Positions 21,256 to 32,881 of a DNA stretch of 61,518 nucleotides are shown here, in pieces. The stretch's first letter is position 1. Each line of letters opens with the position of its first letter. Source of the DNA: Pseudomonas sp. Leaf48 (GTDB taxonomy: Bacteria > Pseudomonadota > Gammaproteobacteria > Pseudomonadales > Pseudomonadaceae); the NCBI RefSeq assembly GCF_001421885.1, contig NZ_LMLH01000004.1:119558-181075 (forward strand), given 5' to 3'. The notes under the pieces were generated by a model that worked only from the letters and a program-made list of their open reading frames with translations, did not search any database and was not told the DNA's origin. The translations under genes were made by a program, and so were the position numbers.

Positions 21256-22116
21256 TTAAACCGCGGCAGCGCCGCCGACGATTTCCGAGATCTCTTGGGT
21301 GATCGCAGCCTGACGCGCCTTGTTGTAGACCAGCTGCAAATCGCTGATCAAATCACCGGCGTTGTCGGTAGCGTTCTTCATCGCGATCATCCGCGCAGCT
21401 TGTTCAGCCGCGTTGTTCTCGACCACCGCCTGGTAGACCTGCGACTCAACGTAGCGGACCATCAAGCCGTCAAGCAGCTCTTTGGCATCCGGTTCGTAGA
21501 GATAGTCCCAGTGGTGCTTGAGGTCTTGATCCGGGGTTGCCACCAGTGGAATCAATTGCTCCACGGTAGGCTGTTGCGTCATGGTGTTGATGAACTTGTT
21601 GGACACCACGGACAGGCGGTCAATACGGCCGTCCAGATAGGCATCCAGCATCACCTTGACGCTGCCGATCAGATCATTGATCGACGGCTCTTCACCCAGG
21701 TGGCTGATAGCTGCAACGACGTTACCGCCGAAGTTGCGGAAAAAGGCCGCACCCTTGCTACCAACGACACACAGATCAATCTCGACGCCGTTTTCGCGGT
21801 TTACCGCCATGTCCTTGACCAGGGCCTTGAACAGGTTGGTGTTCAAGCCACCGCACAGACCACGGTCACTGCTCACTACGACATAACCTACACGCTTGAT
21901 TTCGCGGTCGATCATGAACGGGTGGCGGTATTCCGGGTTGGCGTTGGCCAGATGCCCAATAACCTGGCGGATGCGCTCCGCATAAGGACGGCTAGCAGCC
22001 ATGCGCATTTGTGCCTTGCGCATTTTGCTGACCGCCACTTTTTCCATGGCGCTGGTAATCTTTTGCGTGCTTTTGATGCTCGCAATCTTACTGCGAATCT
22101 CTTTTGCGCCTGCCAT
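21256..22116 (-). CDS. atpG: ATP synthase F1 gamma subunit
   Basis: This 286-residue rotor shaft of F1 turns inside the alpha3beta3 ring. The conserved N-terminal helix [20 protein letters not shown] and the C-terminal helix with [19 protein letters not shown], which carries the gamma signature, form the coiled coil. The central Rossmann-like domain has [16 protein letters not shown]. The length matches the family. It sits between atpA and atpD; the 50-bp gap to atpA contains a compact hairpin. Confidence 0.97.
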   Translation of the reverse strand: MAGAKEIRSKIASIKSTQKITSAMEKVAVSKMRKAQMRMAASRPYAERIRQVIGHLANANPEYRHPFMIDREIKRVGYVVVSSDRGLCGGLNTNLFKALVKDMAVNRENGVEIDLCVVGSKGAAFFRNFGGNVVAAISHLGEEPSINDLIGSVKVMLDAYLDGRIDRLSVVSNKFINTMTQQPTVEQLIPLVATPDQDLKHHWDYLYEPDAKELLDGLMVRYVESQVYQAVVENNAAEQAARMIAMKNATDNAGDLISDLQLVYNKARQAAITQEISEIVGGAAAV

Positions 22117-22137
22117 GTAACACCTATCAGGTTAGCA

Positions 22138-22162
22138 AGCGGGAGCCTTGCGGCTCCCGCTG
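22138..22162 (-). other. Hairpin in the atpA-atpG gap
   Basis: The inverted repeat GCGGGAGCC/GGCTCCCGC has a four-base loop, lies in the 50-bp gap between atpA and atpG, and has no T-run. It is more likely an mRNA processing or stability element than a terminator, and could help set the unequal subunit ratios of the operon. Confidence 0.6.
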
Positions 22163-22166
22163 CGGC

Positions 22167-23711
22167 TTACCAGGTTTGGGTGGCCTTGAACTTCTCGATA
22201 CCGGCTTTCATGCCAGCGTCGATTTCGTCATTGAAGTCACCTTTCACGTTGATCTTCGCCATCAAATCGGCGTGATCGCGGTTGAAGAAAGCAATCAGCG
22301 CTTGCTCGAAGCTGCCGATCTTGGCGATTTCAACGTCAGTCAGGAACCCACGCTCAGCGGCATACAGCGACAGCGCCATGTCAGCGATCGACATTGGTGC
22401 GTATTGCTTCTGCTTCATCAGCTCGGTAACGCGCTGACCATGCTCAAGTTGCTTACGGGTCGCTTCGTCCAGGTCAGAAGCGAACTGGGCGAATGCCGCC
22501 AGTTCACGGTACTGAGCCAGAGCGGTACGGATACCACCGGAGAGCTTCTTGATGATCTTGGTCTGAGCGGCACCACCCACACGGGATACCGAAACACCGG
22601 CGTTCACTGCAGGACGGATGCCCGAGTTGAACATGGCCGATTCCAGGAAGATCTGACCGTCGGTGATGGAAATCACGTTGGTCGGAACGAACGCGGAAAC
22701 GTCGCCAGCCTGGGTTTCGATGATCGGCAATGCGGTCAGGGAGCCGGTTTTGCCGGTCACTGCGCCGTTGGTGAACTTCTCTACGTACTCTTCCGAAACG
22801 CGGGATGCGCGCTCCAGCAGACGGGAGTGGAGATAGAACACGTCGCCTGGGTAAGCTTCACGGCCTGGTGGACGGCGCAGCAGCAGGGAAATCTGGCGGT
22901 AAGCCACTGCTTGCTTGGACAGATCGTCATAAACGATCAGCGCGTCTTCACCGCGGTCGCGGAAGAATTCGCCCATGGTGCAACCGGAGTACGGTGCCAG
23001 GAATTGCAGCGCAGGAGATTCCGAAGCACTGGCAGCCACGATGATCGTGTTGGCCAGGGCGCCGTTTTCTTCCAGCTTGCGAACCACGTTGGCGATGGTC
23101 GATTGTTTCTGACCGATCGCTACGTATACGCAGAAAATGCCGCTGTTCTTCTGGTTGATGATCGCGTCGATCGCCAGAGCGGTTTTACCGATCTGACGGT
23201 CACCGATGATCAGCTCACGCTGGCCACGGCCGACAGGGATCATGGCATCGACAGCCTTGTAGCCAGTCTGTACAGGCTGGTCTACCGACTTACGCCAGAT
23301 CACGCCTGGAGCAACTTTCTCGACCGCGTCGGTCTCGGTGTTGCCCAGTGGACCTTTGCCATCAACTGGGTTACCCAGTGCGTCGACAACGCGACCCAGC
23401 AGTTCCTTACCAACCGGAACTTCCAGGATGCGGCCAGTGCACTTGGCGCTCATGCCTTCAGCCAGAGACTGGTATGCGCCCAATACAACGGCACCTACGG
23501 AGTCTTGCTCCAGGTTGAGGGCCATACCGAAGACGCCGCCCGGAAACTCGATCATCTCGCCGTACATTACGTCGGCCAGACCGTGAATCCGCACGATACC
23601 GTCAGATACGCTGACGACAGTGCCTTCGTTACGGGCTTGGGAGGTCACATCGAGCTTGTCGATGCGGCCCTTGATAATTTCACTTATTTCGGAAGGATTG
23701 AGTTGCTGCAT
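22167..23711 (-). CDS. atpA: ATP synthase F1 alpha subunit
   Basis: This 514-residue F1 subunit alternates with beta and carries non-catalytic nucleotide sites. It opens [17 protein letters not shown], the expected N-terminus for delta contact. Walker A reads GDRQIGKTA (about residues 170-178), and the alpha signature [11 protein letters not shown] with the preceding FNSGIRP segment is present. The C-terminal helical domain ends [11 protein letters not shown]. It lies 21 bp after atpH. Confidence 0.98.
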   Translation of the reverse strand: MQQLNPSEISEIIKGRIDKLDVTSQARNEGTVVSVSDGIVRIHGLADVMYGEMIEFPGGVFGMALNLEQDSVGAVVLGAYQSLAEGMSAKCTGRILEVPVGKELLGRVVDALGNPVDGKGPLGNTETDAVEKVAPGVIWRKSVDQPVQTGYKAVDAMIPVGRGQRELIIGDRQIGKTALAIDAIINQKNSGIFCVYVAIGQKQSTIANVVRKLEENGALANTIIVAASASESPALQFLAPYSGCTMGEFFRDRGEDALIVYDDLSKQAVAYRQISLLLRRPPGREAYPGDVFYLHSRLLERASRVSEEYVEKFTNGAVTGKTGSLTALPIIETQAGDVSAFVPTNVISITDGQIFLESAMFNSGIRPAVNAGVSVSRVGGAAQTKIIKKLSGGIRTALAQYRELAAFAQFASDLDEATRKQLEHGQRVTELMKQKQYAPMSIADMALSLYAAERGFLTDVEIAKIGSFEQALIAFFNRDHADLMAKINVKGDFNDEIDAGMKAGIEKFKATQTW

Positions 23712-23732
23712 TGCTCTGCTGCCCCTTCAAAC

Positions 23733-24269
23733 TCAAGATTTCAATGCTTCGGCAAGTTTCGCGATTTTGCCGCGAATCGAGCCATCGATAACCAGGTCGC
23801 CGGCGCGGATGACAACGCCCCCAATAAGGGATTTGTCTTCCTCGACTTGCAGGCGCACTTCCCGGTTGAGTCGTGCACTGAGAACCTTGGCGAGTTTGTC
23901 TTGCTGTTCTTGGTTCAATGCAAAAGCACTGGTCACTTCTACGTCTACCGATTTCTCTTGTTCGGCCTTGTACAGGTCAAACAGAGCGGCGATCTCCGGC
24001 AACAGCAGGAGACGTTCGTTTTCGGCAACGACGTTGATGAAGTTCTGTGCCTTGGCATCAAACTTGTCGCCGCACACGTCAATGAACGTGGCGGCCTTTT
24101 CTGCGCTCGTCAGTCGCGGGGCCTTGAGCACGCGCTGCATGGTGTCGTCTTGCGACACCGCTGCTGCCAGGCCGAGCATGGCTGACCAATTGGCCAGTTG
24201 CTGGTGGGCCTGAGCGTGCTCGAAGGCCGCCTTAGCGTAAGGTCGGGCCAACGTGGTCAGTTCTGCCAT
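23733..24269 (-). CDS. atpH: ATP synthase F1 delta subunit
   Basis: This 178-residue OSCP-type subunit sits on top of F1 and connects it to the b-dimer stator. The N-terminal helical bundle begins [19 protein letters not shown], a family hallmark. The C-terminal part contains [21 protein letters not shown] and [17 protein letters not shown], the conserved delta signature. It starts 12 bp after atpF. Confidence 0.96.
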   Translation of the reverse strand: MAELTTLARPYAKAAFEHAQAHQQLANWSAMLGLAAAVSQDDTMQRVLKAPRLTSAEKAATFIDVCGDKFDAKAQNFINVVAENERLLLLPEIAALFDLYKAEQEKSVDVEVTSAFALNQEQQDKLAKVLSARLNREVRLQVEEDKSLIGGVVIRAGDLVIDGSIRGKIAKLAEALKS

Positions 24270-24281
24270 GATCGCCCTCGC

Positions 24282-24752
24282 TTAGATTTCAGCAGCCAGT
24301 TGGTTAACCAGCTCTGCGTGCGCGTTTTGATCGATTGTGGCACCCAGGATCTTCGCAGCACCGCCAACGGCCAGGCTACCCACTTGGGCGCGCAGCGCGT
24401 CTTTGACGCTGTTCAGTTCCTGTTCGATCTCGGCCTGAGCCTGAACCTTCACACGGTCAGCGTCGATACGGGCTTTTTCAACAGCCTCTTCAACAATCTG
24501 ATTACCGCGTTTCTTGGCTTGCTCGATGATTTCAGCTGCCTGAGCTTTCGCTTCGCGCAGTTGCTGACCCGCTTTCTCTTGGGCCAACTCCAGGTCGCGA
24601 GCTGCTCGGCTGGCAGCGTCCAGACCATCAGCGATCTTCTTTTGACGTTCGTGCAGAGCCGCGATGACCGGAGGCCATACGAACTTCATGCAGAACAGTA
24701 CAAAAATCAGGAACGCAACGGACTGGCCAATCAGGGTCGCATTAATGTTCAC
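24282..24752 (-). CDS. atpF: ATP synthase Fo b subunit
   Basis: This 156-residue peripheral-stalk subunit is anchored in the inner membrane. A single N-terminal membrane segment (about residues 5-25, [20 protein letters not shown]) leads into WPPVIAAL and a long charged coiled coil (about 35-125) rich in Ala, Glu, Lys and Gln. The length equals the E. coli protein. It lies 58 bp after atpE. Confidence 0.96.
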   Translation of the reverse strand: MNINATLIGQSVAFLIFVLFCMKFVWPPVIAALHERQKKIADGLDAASRAARDLELAQEKAGQQLREAKAQAAEIIEQAKKRGNQIVEEAVEKARIDADRVKVQAQAEIEQELNSVKDALRAQVGSLAVGGAAKILGATIDQNAHAELVNQLAAEI

Positions 24753-24810
24753 GCCAACACCTCGCAGTTACGTTGTCCATCACACCAAATTACCCGGAAG
24801 ATCCGAGTAA

Positions 24811-25083
<273 letters not shown>

Positions 25084-25144
25084 TTACGTCGTATGGTTTA
25101 GGTTTTTTAGATTAAAGCGGTAAAACAAATCGTTTCAGATGCCC

Positions 25145-25177
25145 CGTGAGGAGCCCCCTCCCTTTTGACGGGGAGGG
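25145..25177 (-). other. Hairpin in the atpB-atpE gap
   Basis: Inverted arms CCCTCCC and GGGAGGG flank TTTTGACGG within the 133-bp gap before atpE. It lacks a T-run downstream on the coding strand. It could stabilise or mark a processed atpE mRNA, as atpE is needed in excess over its neighbours. Confidence 0.55.
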
Positions 25178-25201
25178 ACATCAGACTAGTCGAAACTGGT
25201 C

Positions 25202-26498
<1,297 letters not shown>

Positions 26499-26643
26499 TT
26501 TTTCTCTCCCATGGTCGGCTGCCGAAATTCAATAACTTGGCATAATTTGTGCCGACAAAATGCGCGCAGAGTATAGGGGCGGTTCAGCCCCTATTCAACT
26601 GTCAGGTAGTGATTTCCGACTGCACGCTACATGGGGAATTGTT

Positions 26644-27516
26644 TCAGCGGATGTGTGCGAGCACACCCTGAAGCTCATCCAGGGAGTTGTAGCCAATCAC
26701 CAGCTGTCCCTTTCCCTTCTTTCCGTGGCGGATCTGCACCGCAGAGCCTAGGCGCTCGGCCAGGCGCTGTTCCAGGCGGGCGATATCCGGGTCCGCTTTT
26801 GCAGGTTCCACAGGCTCCGGTTTACCACTCAACCACTGGCGAACCAGTGCTTCAGTCTGGCGTACGGTCAGCCCACGTGCGACAACGTGTCGCGCCCCTT
26901 CCACCTGCTGATTTTCCGGCAAACCGAGCAAAGCACGGGCATGACCCATTTCCAGGTCACCGTGGGACAACATGGTCTTGATGACTTCCGGTAACGAAAT
27001 CAGGCGCAACAAATTCGCCACGGTCACCCGCGACTTGCCCACAGCTTCGGCGACTTGCTGCTGGGTCAGCTGGAATTCCTGCTGCAAACGCTGCAAGGCT
27101 ACCGCTTCTTCGATCGGATTGAGGTCTTCGCGCTGGATGTTCTCGATCAGCGCAATGGCGATGGCGGTTTCATCCGGCACATCGCGAACCATTGCGGGGA
27201 TCGTTTCCTGACCCGCCTGCTGACTGGCGCGCCAGCGGCGCTCACCGGCAATGATTTCGAAGCGACCGCCACCGATCGGGCGAACCACGATCGGCTGCAT
27301 CACGCCTTGGGCCTTGATCGACTGAGCCAGCTCTTCGAGCGCCTGAGCGTCCATGTCGCGGCGTGGCTGGTACTTGCCGCGCTGCAGCAGATCCAGCGGC
27401 AGGTGTTGCAACTCGCGCTGATCGGCTTGTATCGCTTGTTCTTCCAGCGCGCTGACAGTCGGACCACTCAGCAGTGCATCCAGTCCACGTCCGAGACCTC
27501 GTTTCTTGACGGCCAT
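26644..27516 (-). CDS. parB: Chromosome-partitioning protein ParB
   Basis: This 290-residue DNA-binding CTPase loads at parS and spreads to organise the origin region for ParA-driven segregation. The N-terminus KKRGLGRGLDALLSG is the ParA-interacting motif. The CTP-binding ParB/Srx domain contains LLQRGKYQPRRDM and GERRWRAS (GERRxRA motif). The helix-turn-helix QQQVAEAVGKSRVTVANLLRL recognises parS. A C-terminal dimerisation segment ends the protein. It follows parA by 9 bp. Two parS sites lie in recF about 12 kb away. Confidence 0.98.
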   Translation of the reverse strand: MAVKKRGLGRGLDALLSGPTVSALEEQAIQADQRELQHLPLDLLQRGKYQPRRDMDAQALEELAQSIKAQGVMQPIVVRPIGGGRFEIIAGERRWRASQQAGQETIPAMVRDVPDETAIAIALIENIQREDLNPIEEAVALQRLQQEFQLTQQQVAEAVGKSRVTVANLLRLISLPEVIKTMLSHGDLEMGHARALLGLPENQQVEGARHVVARGLTVRQTEALVRQWLSGKPEPVEPAKADPDIARLEQRLAERLGSAVQIRHGKKGKGQLVIGYNSLDELQGVLAHIR

Positions 27517-27525
27517 GGGGATTCC

Positions 27526-28323
27526 TTAAGTTGCCTGAGCTGCGGCGATGCGTGAGTTTTTGCGTTGACGACGAACCATCTCGCCCGCCAAGGCCAGGTA
27601 GGCAACGGCGCCGCGGGACGCTTTGTCGTATGCCAGCGCCGGCATGCCGTAGCTTGGCGCTTCGGCCAGGCGGATGTTGCGCGGAATGACGGTGTCGTAG
27701 AGCTGATCGCCGAAGTGTTCCTTGAGCTGCGCGGAAACATCGTTCATCAGGCTCAGGCGCGGGTCGTACATCGTCCGCAGCAGGCCTTCGACCTTGAGGT
27801 TTGGATTGAGCAGCTCGGCGATACGCTTGATGTTATCCACAAGGTCGCTCAAGCCTTCGAGCGCGAAGTATTCGCACTGCATGGGGATAATGACCCCGTC
27901 GGCGGCGACCAGTGCGTTCAGCGTGAGCATCGACAGCGACGGCGGGCAGTCGATCAGAATGTAATCGTAGTTTTCCCGGATCGGCGCCAACGCACTGCGC
28001 AGGCGGCTTTCCTTCATCTGCATTTCCAGCAGAACCACTTCGGCCGCGGTCAGGTCGCGGTTAGCTGGCAACAACTGGTAACCGCCGTGTTCGGAGAAGT
28101 GCATGGCCTGGGCCAGATCACATTCGCCGATCAACAGGTCGTAGACCGAGTTTTCCAGGCCATGTTTATCCACACCGCTACCCATGGTGGCGTTGCCTTG
28201 TGGATCGAGGTCGATCAACAACACCCGGCGCTTGGTAGCGACCAGGGATGCTGCGAGGTTGATGCAGGTGGTGGTCTTGCCCACACCACCTTTCTGGTTC
28301 GCTATCGCGAATACCTTAGCCAT
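27526..28323 (-). CDS. parA: Chromosome-partitioning ATPase ParA (Soj)
   Basis: This 265-residue Walker-type ATPase forms nucleoid-bound dimers that move ParB-parS complexes. The deviant Walker A KGGVGKTT lies at residues 10-17, with DLDPQGNATMGSG and DCPPSLSMLTLNAL (Walker B region) following. I chose ATG 28323 (MAKVFAIANQKGG), the conserved N-terminus, over an upstream in-frame TTG at 28341. It follows rsmG by 18 bp, so rsmG, parA and parB are likely one unit with mnmG. Confidence 0.97.
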   Translation of the reverse strand: MAKVFAIANQKGGVGKTTTCINLAASLVATKRRVLLIDLDPQGNATMGSGVDKHGLENSVYDLLIGECDLAQAMHFSEHGGYQLLPANRDLTAAEVVLLEMQMKESRLRSALAPIRENYDYILIDCPPSLSMLTLNALVAADGVIIPMQCEYFALEGLSDLVDNIKRIAELLNPNLKVEGLLRTMYDPRLSLMNDVSAQLKEHFGDQLYDTVIPRNIRLAEAPSYGMPALAYDKASRGAVAYLALAGEMVRRQRKNSRIAAAQAT

Positions 28324-28341
28324 TCTTGCTTGTGTTCCCAA

Positions 28342-28986
28342 TCATGCCCTGCGGCGCAGTATCAGCAGATGGCGTTGGCCTTGGCAACCGGGTACGGCCA
28401 GGGCGTGTTCGCTATCGAGGTGGAAGTCTGCCGGCAATGCTACCAGCTCATCGGCGGGATGAACGCCCTTCATTGCCAGCCAACGTGTTTCGGTATCGCC
28501 AAGGTGGCGAGTCCAGTTGCTGAAGTTCTCCATGCTGCTGAATGCCCGGGAAATGATCCCGTTGAAGGCTTGAGCAGGCTGGAAGGCTTCGACGCGACTG
28601 TGGATAACTTGCAGGTTATCCAGTTTGAGTTCGAGTTTGACCTGGGTCAGGAAGCGGGTTTTCTTGCCGTTGCTGTCCAGGCAAGTCACCTGGGAGTCCG
28701 GAAACAGAATGGCCAGAGGTATTCCCGGCATGCCGCCACCGCTGCCGACATCAAGCCAGCGACCGTTTTCGATGAACGACATGACGCTCAGGCTATCGAG
28801 CAAATGGCGGGAAACCATTTCGTCGGGATCGCGCACCGCGGTGAGGTTGTAAGCCTTGTTCCATTTGATCAACAGGGCCAGATAACCCAGCAGCTGTGCG
28901 TGCTGGGTTTCAGTCAGGGATACGCCCAGCTGGCGAGCGCCTGTGGATAACTCTTCTGCGTGTTGCGAAGTGACCAACGAACTCAA
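28342..28986 (-). CDS. rsmG: 16S rRNA (guanine-527-N7)-methyltransferase
   Basis: This 214-residue SAM-dependent enzyme methylates G527 of 16S rRNA. The SAM-binding motif [17 protein letters not shown] is at about residues 76-92, followed by [12 protein letters not shown]. An N-terminal helical segment contains [20 protein letters not shown], a GidB signature. The start TTG 28986 overlaps the mnmG stop by four bases (TTGA), indicating translational coupling. An exact TGTGGATAA box lies within the first codons (28942-28950) and another at 28599-28607. Confidence 0.95.
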   Translation of the reverse strand: MSSLVTSQHAEELSTGARQLGVSLTETQHAQLLGYLALLIKWNKAYNLTAVRDPDEMVSRHLLDSLSVMSFIENGRWLDVGSGGGMPGIPLAILFPDSQVTCLDSNGKKTRFLTQVKLELKLDNLQVIHSRVEAFQPAQAFNGIISRAFSSMENFSNWTRHLGDTETRWLAMKGVHPADELVALPADFHLDSEHALAVPGCQGQRHLLILRRRA

Positions 28987-30884
28987 GCGCTTTGCTCCAA
29001 CTGACGGCCCGCGCCGCGTTTTTTCAAATGAATCATCAACAGCGAAATGGCTGCCGGGGTGACGCCCGGGATACGCGATGCCTGCCCCAGGGTCTCAGGA
29101 CGTGTCGCGCCGAGCTTGCTCTGGATCTCTTTGGAAAGACCGGAAATGTTCGTGTAATCGATATCCACAGGCAGTTTTGTATCTTCGCTGGCCCGCAGAC
29201 GAGCGATTTCATCCTGTTGGCGATCGATGTAGCCGGCGTACTTGGTCTTGATTTCGACCTGCTCGGCAACCTGTGGATCTTCTGCGCCGCCGCCCGTCAC
29301 GGAGATCAGACCAGCGTAGTCGATTTCCGGACGGCTCAAGAGATTCAACAGGTTGTATTCGTGGGTCAGCGGCGTGCCGAATTTTTCGGCAATCGCATCC
29401 CCCTGTTCAGTGCCGGGGCGAACCCAGGTGCTTTTCAGTCGCTGCTCTTCCAGTTCGATGCTTTCGCGTTTTTTGCAGAAAGCCGCCCAGCGCGCGTCAT
29501 CCACCAGACCTAATTCGCGACCTTTTTCGGTCAAGCGCAGGTCGGCGTTGTCTTCGCGCAGGATCAGGCGATATTCGGCACGGGACGTGAACATCCGGTA
29601 CGGCTCTTGGGTACCCAGGGTAATCAGGTCGTCGACCAACACGCCGATATAGGCTTCGTCGCGACGCGGGCACCAGGCTTCTTTGCCCTGTGCGCGCAGT
29701 GCTGCGTTTGTTCCGGCCAGCAAACCCTGGGCGCCGGCTTCTTCGTAACCGGTGGTGCCGTTGATTTGCCCGGCGAAGAACAAGCCGCCAATGACTTTGG
29801 TTTCCAGGCTGTACTTCAGGTCGCGCGGGTCGAAGTAGTCGTACTCGATGGCATAACCCGGACGCACGATGTGCGCGTTTTCCATGCCGCGGATCGATTG
29901 CACGATCTGCAATTGCACATCGAACGGCAAGCTTGTGGATATCCCGTTCGGATACAGCTCATGGGTGGTCAAACCTTCCGGTTCGATGAACACCTGATGG
30001 CTTTCCTTGTCGGCAAAGCGATGGATCTTGTCCTCGATCGACGGGCAATAACGCGGACCGATACCTTCGATCTCACCGGCAGCGGAATACATCGGCGAAC
30101 GGTCGAGGTTCGCAGCAATGATTTCGTGGGTGCGGGCATTCGTGTGGGTAATCCAGCAACTGACTTGCTGCGGATGCTGTTCCTTGTTGCCCATGAACGA
30201 CATCACCGGGATCGGCGTATCACCCGGTTGTTCGGTCATAACAGAGAAATCCACAGACCGGCCGTCAATACGCGGCGGCGTACCGGTTTTCAAACGACCC
30301 ACACGCAATGGCAGCTCACGCAGGCGGTGAGCCAATGCGATCGAAGGTGGATCACCGGCGCGACCGCCGGAAAAATTCTGCAAGCCGATGTGGATAAGTC
30401 CACCTAGGAATGTACCGGTGGTCAACACTACGGAATCGGCGAAGAAACGCAGACCCATTTGGGTAACGACACCACGCACTAGCTCCTGCTCGACGATCAG
30501 ATCGTCAGCAGCCTGTTGAAATATCCACAGGTTCGGCTGGTTTTCCAAAGTTTCGCGCACAGCTGCCTTGTACAGCACCCGGTCTGCCTGGGCGCGGGTC
30601 GCGCGCACGGCCGGGCCTTTGCGGCTGTTCAACACCCGAAACTGGATACCACCCTTATCGGTAGCCATGGCCATCGCGCCACCGAGGGCGTCGATTTCCT
30701 TGACCAGATGGCTTTTGCCAATGCCGCCAATGGCCGGGTTGCAACTCATGGCACCGAGGGTTTCCACGTTATGCGTCAGCAACAGGGTTTTCACCCCCAT
30801 ACGTGCTGAGGCCAGTGCTGCCTCGGTACCGGCATGACCGCCGCCGATGACGATCACTTCAAAACGGGAAGGGAAATCCACCAC
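28983..30884 (-). CDS. mnmG: tRNA uridine-5-carboxymethylaminomethyl modification enzyme MnmG (GidA)
   Basis: This 633-residue FAD protein acts with MnmE to install cmnm5 groups on wobble U34 of tRNAs. The N-terminal dinucleotide motif is [17 protein letters not shown] (about residues 10-26). [21 protein letters not shown] and [12 protein letters not shown] are GidA signatures. The length is normal. It is downstream of an origin-like gap and upstream of rsmG, as in many proteobacteria, so its transcription is close to the DnaA-box cluster at 30885-31431. Confidence 0.97.
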   Translation of the reverse strand: MVDFPSRFEVIVIGGGHAGTEAALASARMGVKTLLLTHNVETLGAMSCNPAIGGIGKSHLVKEIDALGGAMAMATDKGGIQFRVLNSRKGPAVRATRAQADRVLYKAAVRETLENQPNLWIFQQAADDLIVEQELVRGVVTQMGLRFFADSVVLTTGTFLGGLIHIGLQNFSGGRAGDPPSIALAHRLRELPLRVGRLKTGTPPRIDGRSVDFSVMTEQPGDTPIPVMSFMGNKEQHPQQVSCWITHTNARTHEIIAANLDRSPMYSAAGEIEGIGPRYCPSIEDKIHRFADKESHQVFIEPEGLTTHELYPNGISTSLPFDVQLQIVQSIRGMENAHIVRPGYAIEYDYFDPRDLKYSLETKVIGGLFFAGQINGTTGYEEAGAQGLLAGTNAALRAQGKEAWCPRRDEAYIGVLVDDLITLGTQEPYRMFTSRAEYRLILREDNADLRLTEKGRELGLVDDARWAAFCKKRESIELEEQRLKSTWVRPGTEQGDAIAEKFGTPLTHEYNLLNLLSRPEIDYAGLISVTGGGAEDPQVAEQVEIKTKYAGYIDRQQDEIARLRASEDTKLPVDIDYTNISGLSKEIQSKLGATRPETLGQASRIPGVTPAAISLLMIHLKKRGAGRQLEQSA

Positions 30885-31431
30885 GCACCTCGTGCCTGCT
30901 TAAGTAGGTAATTCAGGAATAGTTTGAGCTCAGGTTTTTGGACCTGGTCGACAAGTATAGGGACTTCGCCGTTCCTAAAGAACCCTTTGCACAAAATTTA
31001 ACCAGCTGTGGAAAAGTCGGAGTTATAGAAATTAAAAAGAAAGAAATTTATTAAATCTTTGTTTTTATGTTTATTTCTATGCACCTACCTTTCTGTGGAT
31101 AGAATCCTGTAGGGCTTTATTTACCTTGTGTACAGAGATTCAAAACCCTGTGATCATGTGCCAATGAGGCCCTTGGATAACCGGTGTAAGCCTGTGGATG
31201 AAAGGGGTGGTTATCCACAGAGGCAGTTATGTTCAGTTTTCAGGCCCTGTTATCAACTGGCCTTAGCCGCGGTTATTCACAGGGCTTAATCCACAGAAAA
31301 GCGACTGCAGGAACAAAATCCACACGTGAAAACGCCGCTCAAGCGGAAAAAATCCGCTCAGCACTGACGTCAGGTTCAGAAAAAAGAAGATGCAGACAGG
31401 CACGAACGGCCTGTCTGAGGGAGCGAGGCTG
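30885..31431. other. Origin-like DnaA-box cluster with AT-rich stretch between mnmG and mnmE
   Basis: I see no gene in these 547 bp. Boxes fitting TTATNCACA are at 31211-31219 (TTATCCACA) and 31273-31281 (TTATTCACA). One-mismatch copies lie at 31094-31102, 31193-31201 and 31287-31295. An AT-rich stretch at about 31015-31085 resembles a duplex-unwinding element. Early work on Pseudomonas reported autonomous replication from a segment next to gidA as well as from the rpmH-dnaA gap (from memory). A role as a secondary origin or a DnaA-titrating site is inference. Confidence 0.7.
31378..31417 (-). terminator. Terminator after mnmE
   Basis: On the minus strand CAGACAGGC/GCCTGTCTG form a stem (31393-31401 with 31409-31417) with a seven-base loop, followed by CATCTTCTTTTTTC. 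It sits 15 bp past the mnmE stop. Confidence 0.85.
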
Positions 31432-32802
31432 TTACTTGCCGATGCAGAAGCTGGAAAAAATTCTTCCCAACAGATCATCCGAGCTGAATGCCCCGGTGAT
31501 TTCTCCGAGGGAGTGCTGCGCCTGGCGCAAATCTTCGGCCAACAACTCCCCGGCACCGGCCAGGGTCAATTGTGCCCGGCCATGCTCAAGGGCTGCGCTG
31601 GCATGACGAAGCGCCTCAAGGTGACGACGACGGGCACTGAAGCTGCTTTCCGACGTCTGTTCATAACCCATGCAGGCCTTGAGATGATCACGCAGCAATT
31701 CCAGGCCGACACCCCCGGACTTTGCACTCAGACTAATGGTTACGTGGCCATCCTCGCTGACTTCCAGGGCAATGGCTTCACCCGTCAGGTCAGCTTTGTT
31801 GCGAATCAACGTTACTTTCGCGGGATCCGGGCGGGTTTCGAGGAATTCCGGCCACAGGGCGAATGGATCGAGGGCTTCGGGGGCAGTGGCATCAACGACC
31901 AACAACACACGATCAGCCTCGCCAATGGCTTTCAAGGCGCGCTCGACACCGATCTTTTCCACATGATCATCGGTGTCTCGCAGTCCCGCAGTATCGACCA
32001 CGTGCAGCGGCATGCCATCTATGTGGATATGTTCGCGAAGAACGTCCCGGGTCGTGCCGGCGATTTCTGTCACGATTGCTGCTTCGCGCCCTGCCAGTGC
32101 ATTGAGCAGACTGGATTTGCCGGCATTCGGACGGCCGGCGATGACCACGGTCATGCCATCACGCAACAAGGCGCCCTGCCCGGCTTCGCGCAACACGGTG
32201 GATAACTCGTCGCGTACTTTGTCGAGCATGCTCAACACATGCCCATCGGCCAGAAAGTCGATTTCCTCTTCGGGGAAATCGATGGCTGCCTCGACATAAA
32301 TACGCAGGCCGATCAATTGCTCGGTCAGGTTATGCACACGTATCGAGAATGCCCCCTGCAGGGACCGCAGGGCATTTCGAGCGGCCTGTGCAGAACTGGC
32401 TTCGATCAAGTCGGCAATGGCTTCGGCCTGGGCCAGGTCGAGTTTATCGTTGAGGAACGCGCGCTCGCTGAACTCTCCCGGCCGGGCGAGACGGCAACCC
32501 AGTTCCAGACAACGCTTGAGCAGCATATCCAGAACAATCGGACCTCCGTGGCCTTGCAGTTCCAGTACGTCTTCGCCGGTGAACGAGTTCGGTCCGGGGA
32601 AATACAGCGCGATACCCTGATCCAGTACCTCGTCGTTGTCACCGAGAAATTCACCGTAGTGGGCGAATCGCGGCTTGAGTTCTCGACCACTGAAAGCCTT
32701 GGCCGCAACGCTGGCCAACGGCCCGGAAATACGCACGATGCCTACCCCGCCGCGCCCTTGGGCTGTGGCAACGGCGGCGATGGTTTCACGCGGAGCGCTC
32801 AT
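31432..32802 (-). CDS. mnmE: tRNA modification GTPase MnmE (TrmE)
   Basis: This 456-residue potassium-activated GTPase pairs with MnmG to modify tRNA wobble uridine. The N-terminal tetrahydrofolate-binding domain begins with [20 protein letters not shown]. The G domain inserted in the helical domain has G1 [10 protein letters not shown]2 GTTRD, G3 DTAG and G4 NKAD. The C-terminus ends in the invariant FCIGK, whose Cys is needed for modification. I chose ATG 32802 (MSAPRET) over the in-frame TTG at 32820, by comparison with the usual Pseudomonas N-terminus. Confidence 0.97.
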   Translation of the reverse strand: MSAPRETIAAVATAQGRGGVGIVRISGPLASVAAKAFSGRELKPRFAHYGEFLGDNDEVLDQGIALYFPGPNSFTGEDVLELQGHGGPIVLDMLLKRCLELGCRLARPGEFSERAFLNDKLDLAQAEAIADLIEASSAQAARNALRSLQGAFSIRVHNLTEQLIGLRIYVEAAIDFPEEEIDFLADGHVLSMLDKVRDELSTVLREAGQGALLRDGMTVVIAGRPNAGKSSLLNALAGREAAIVTEIAGTTRDVLREHIHIDGMPLHVVDTAGLRDTDDHVEKIGVERALKAIGEADRVLLVVDATAPEALDPFALWPEFLETRPDPAKVTLIRNKADLTGEAIALEVSEDGHVTISLSAKSGGVGLELLRDHLKACMGYEQTSESSFSARRRHLEALRHASAALEHGRAQLTLAGAGELLAEDLRQAQHSLGEITGAFSSDDLLGRIFSSFCIGK

Positions 32803-32835
32803 AAACCGGTATCCAGACAAAAGTGACAGATAGCA

Positions 32836-32858
32836 AAACGCCCCACTAGGGGGCGTCT
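32836..32858 (-). terminator. Terminator-like hairpin between yidC and mnmE
   Basis: On the minus strand ACGCCCCC and GGGGCGT pair around a four-base loop and are followed by TTTTGC. It lies about 25 bp past the yidC stop. A TTATCCACA box (32866-32874) sits between the stop and the hairpin. The tail is short, so it may only attenuate readthrough into mnmE. Confidence 0.65.
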
Positions 32859-32881
32859 TGAGTGGTTATCCACAGTGTAAA

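Noticed and set aside
22104..24185. 693-residue open frame antisense to atpA and atpH
   Set aside because: It is a shadow of highly expressed genes with biased third positions; it has no family features.
27526..28341. Upstream TTG start for parA
   Set aside because: The added six residues (MGTQAR) precede the conserved MAKVFAIANQKGG N-terminus, and the ATG at 28323 fits the family.
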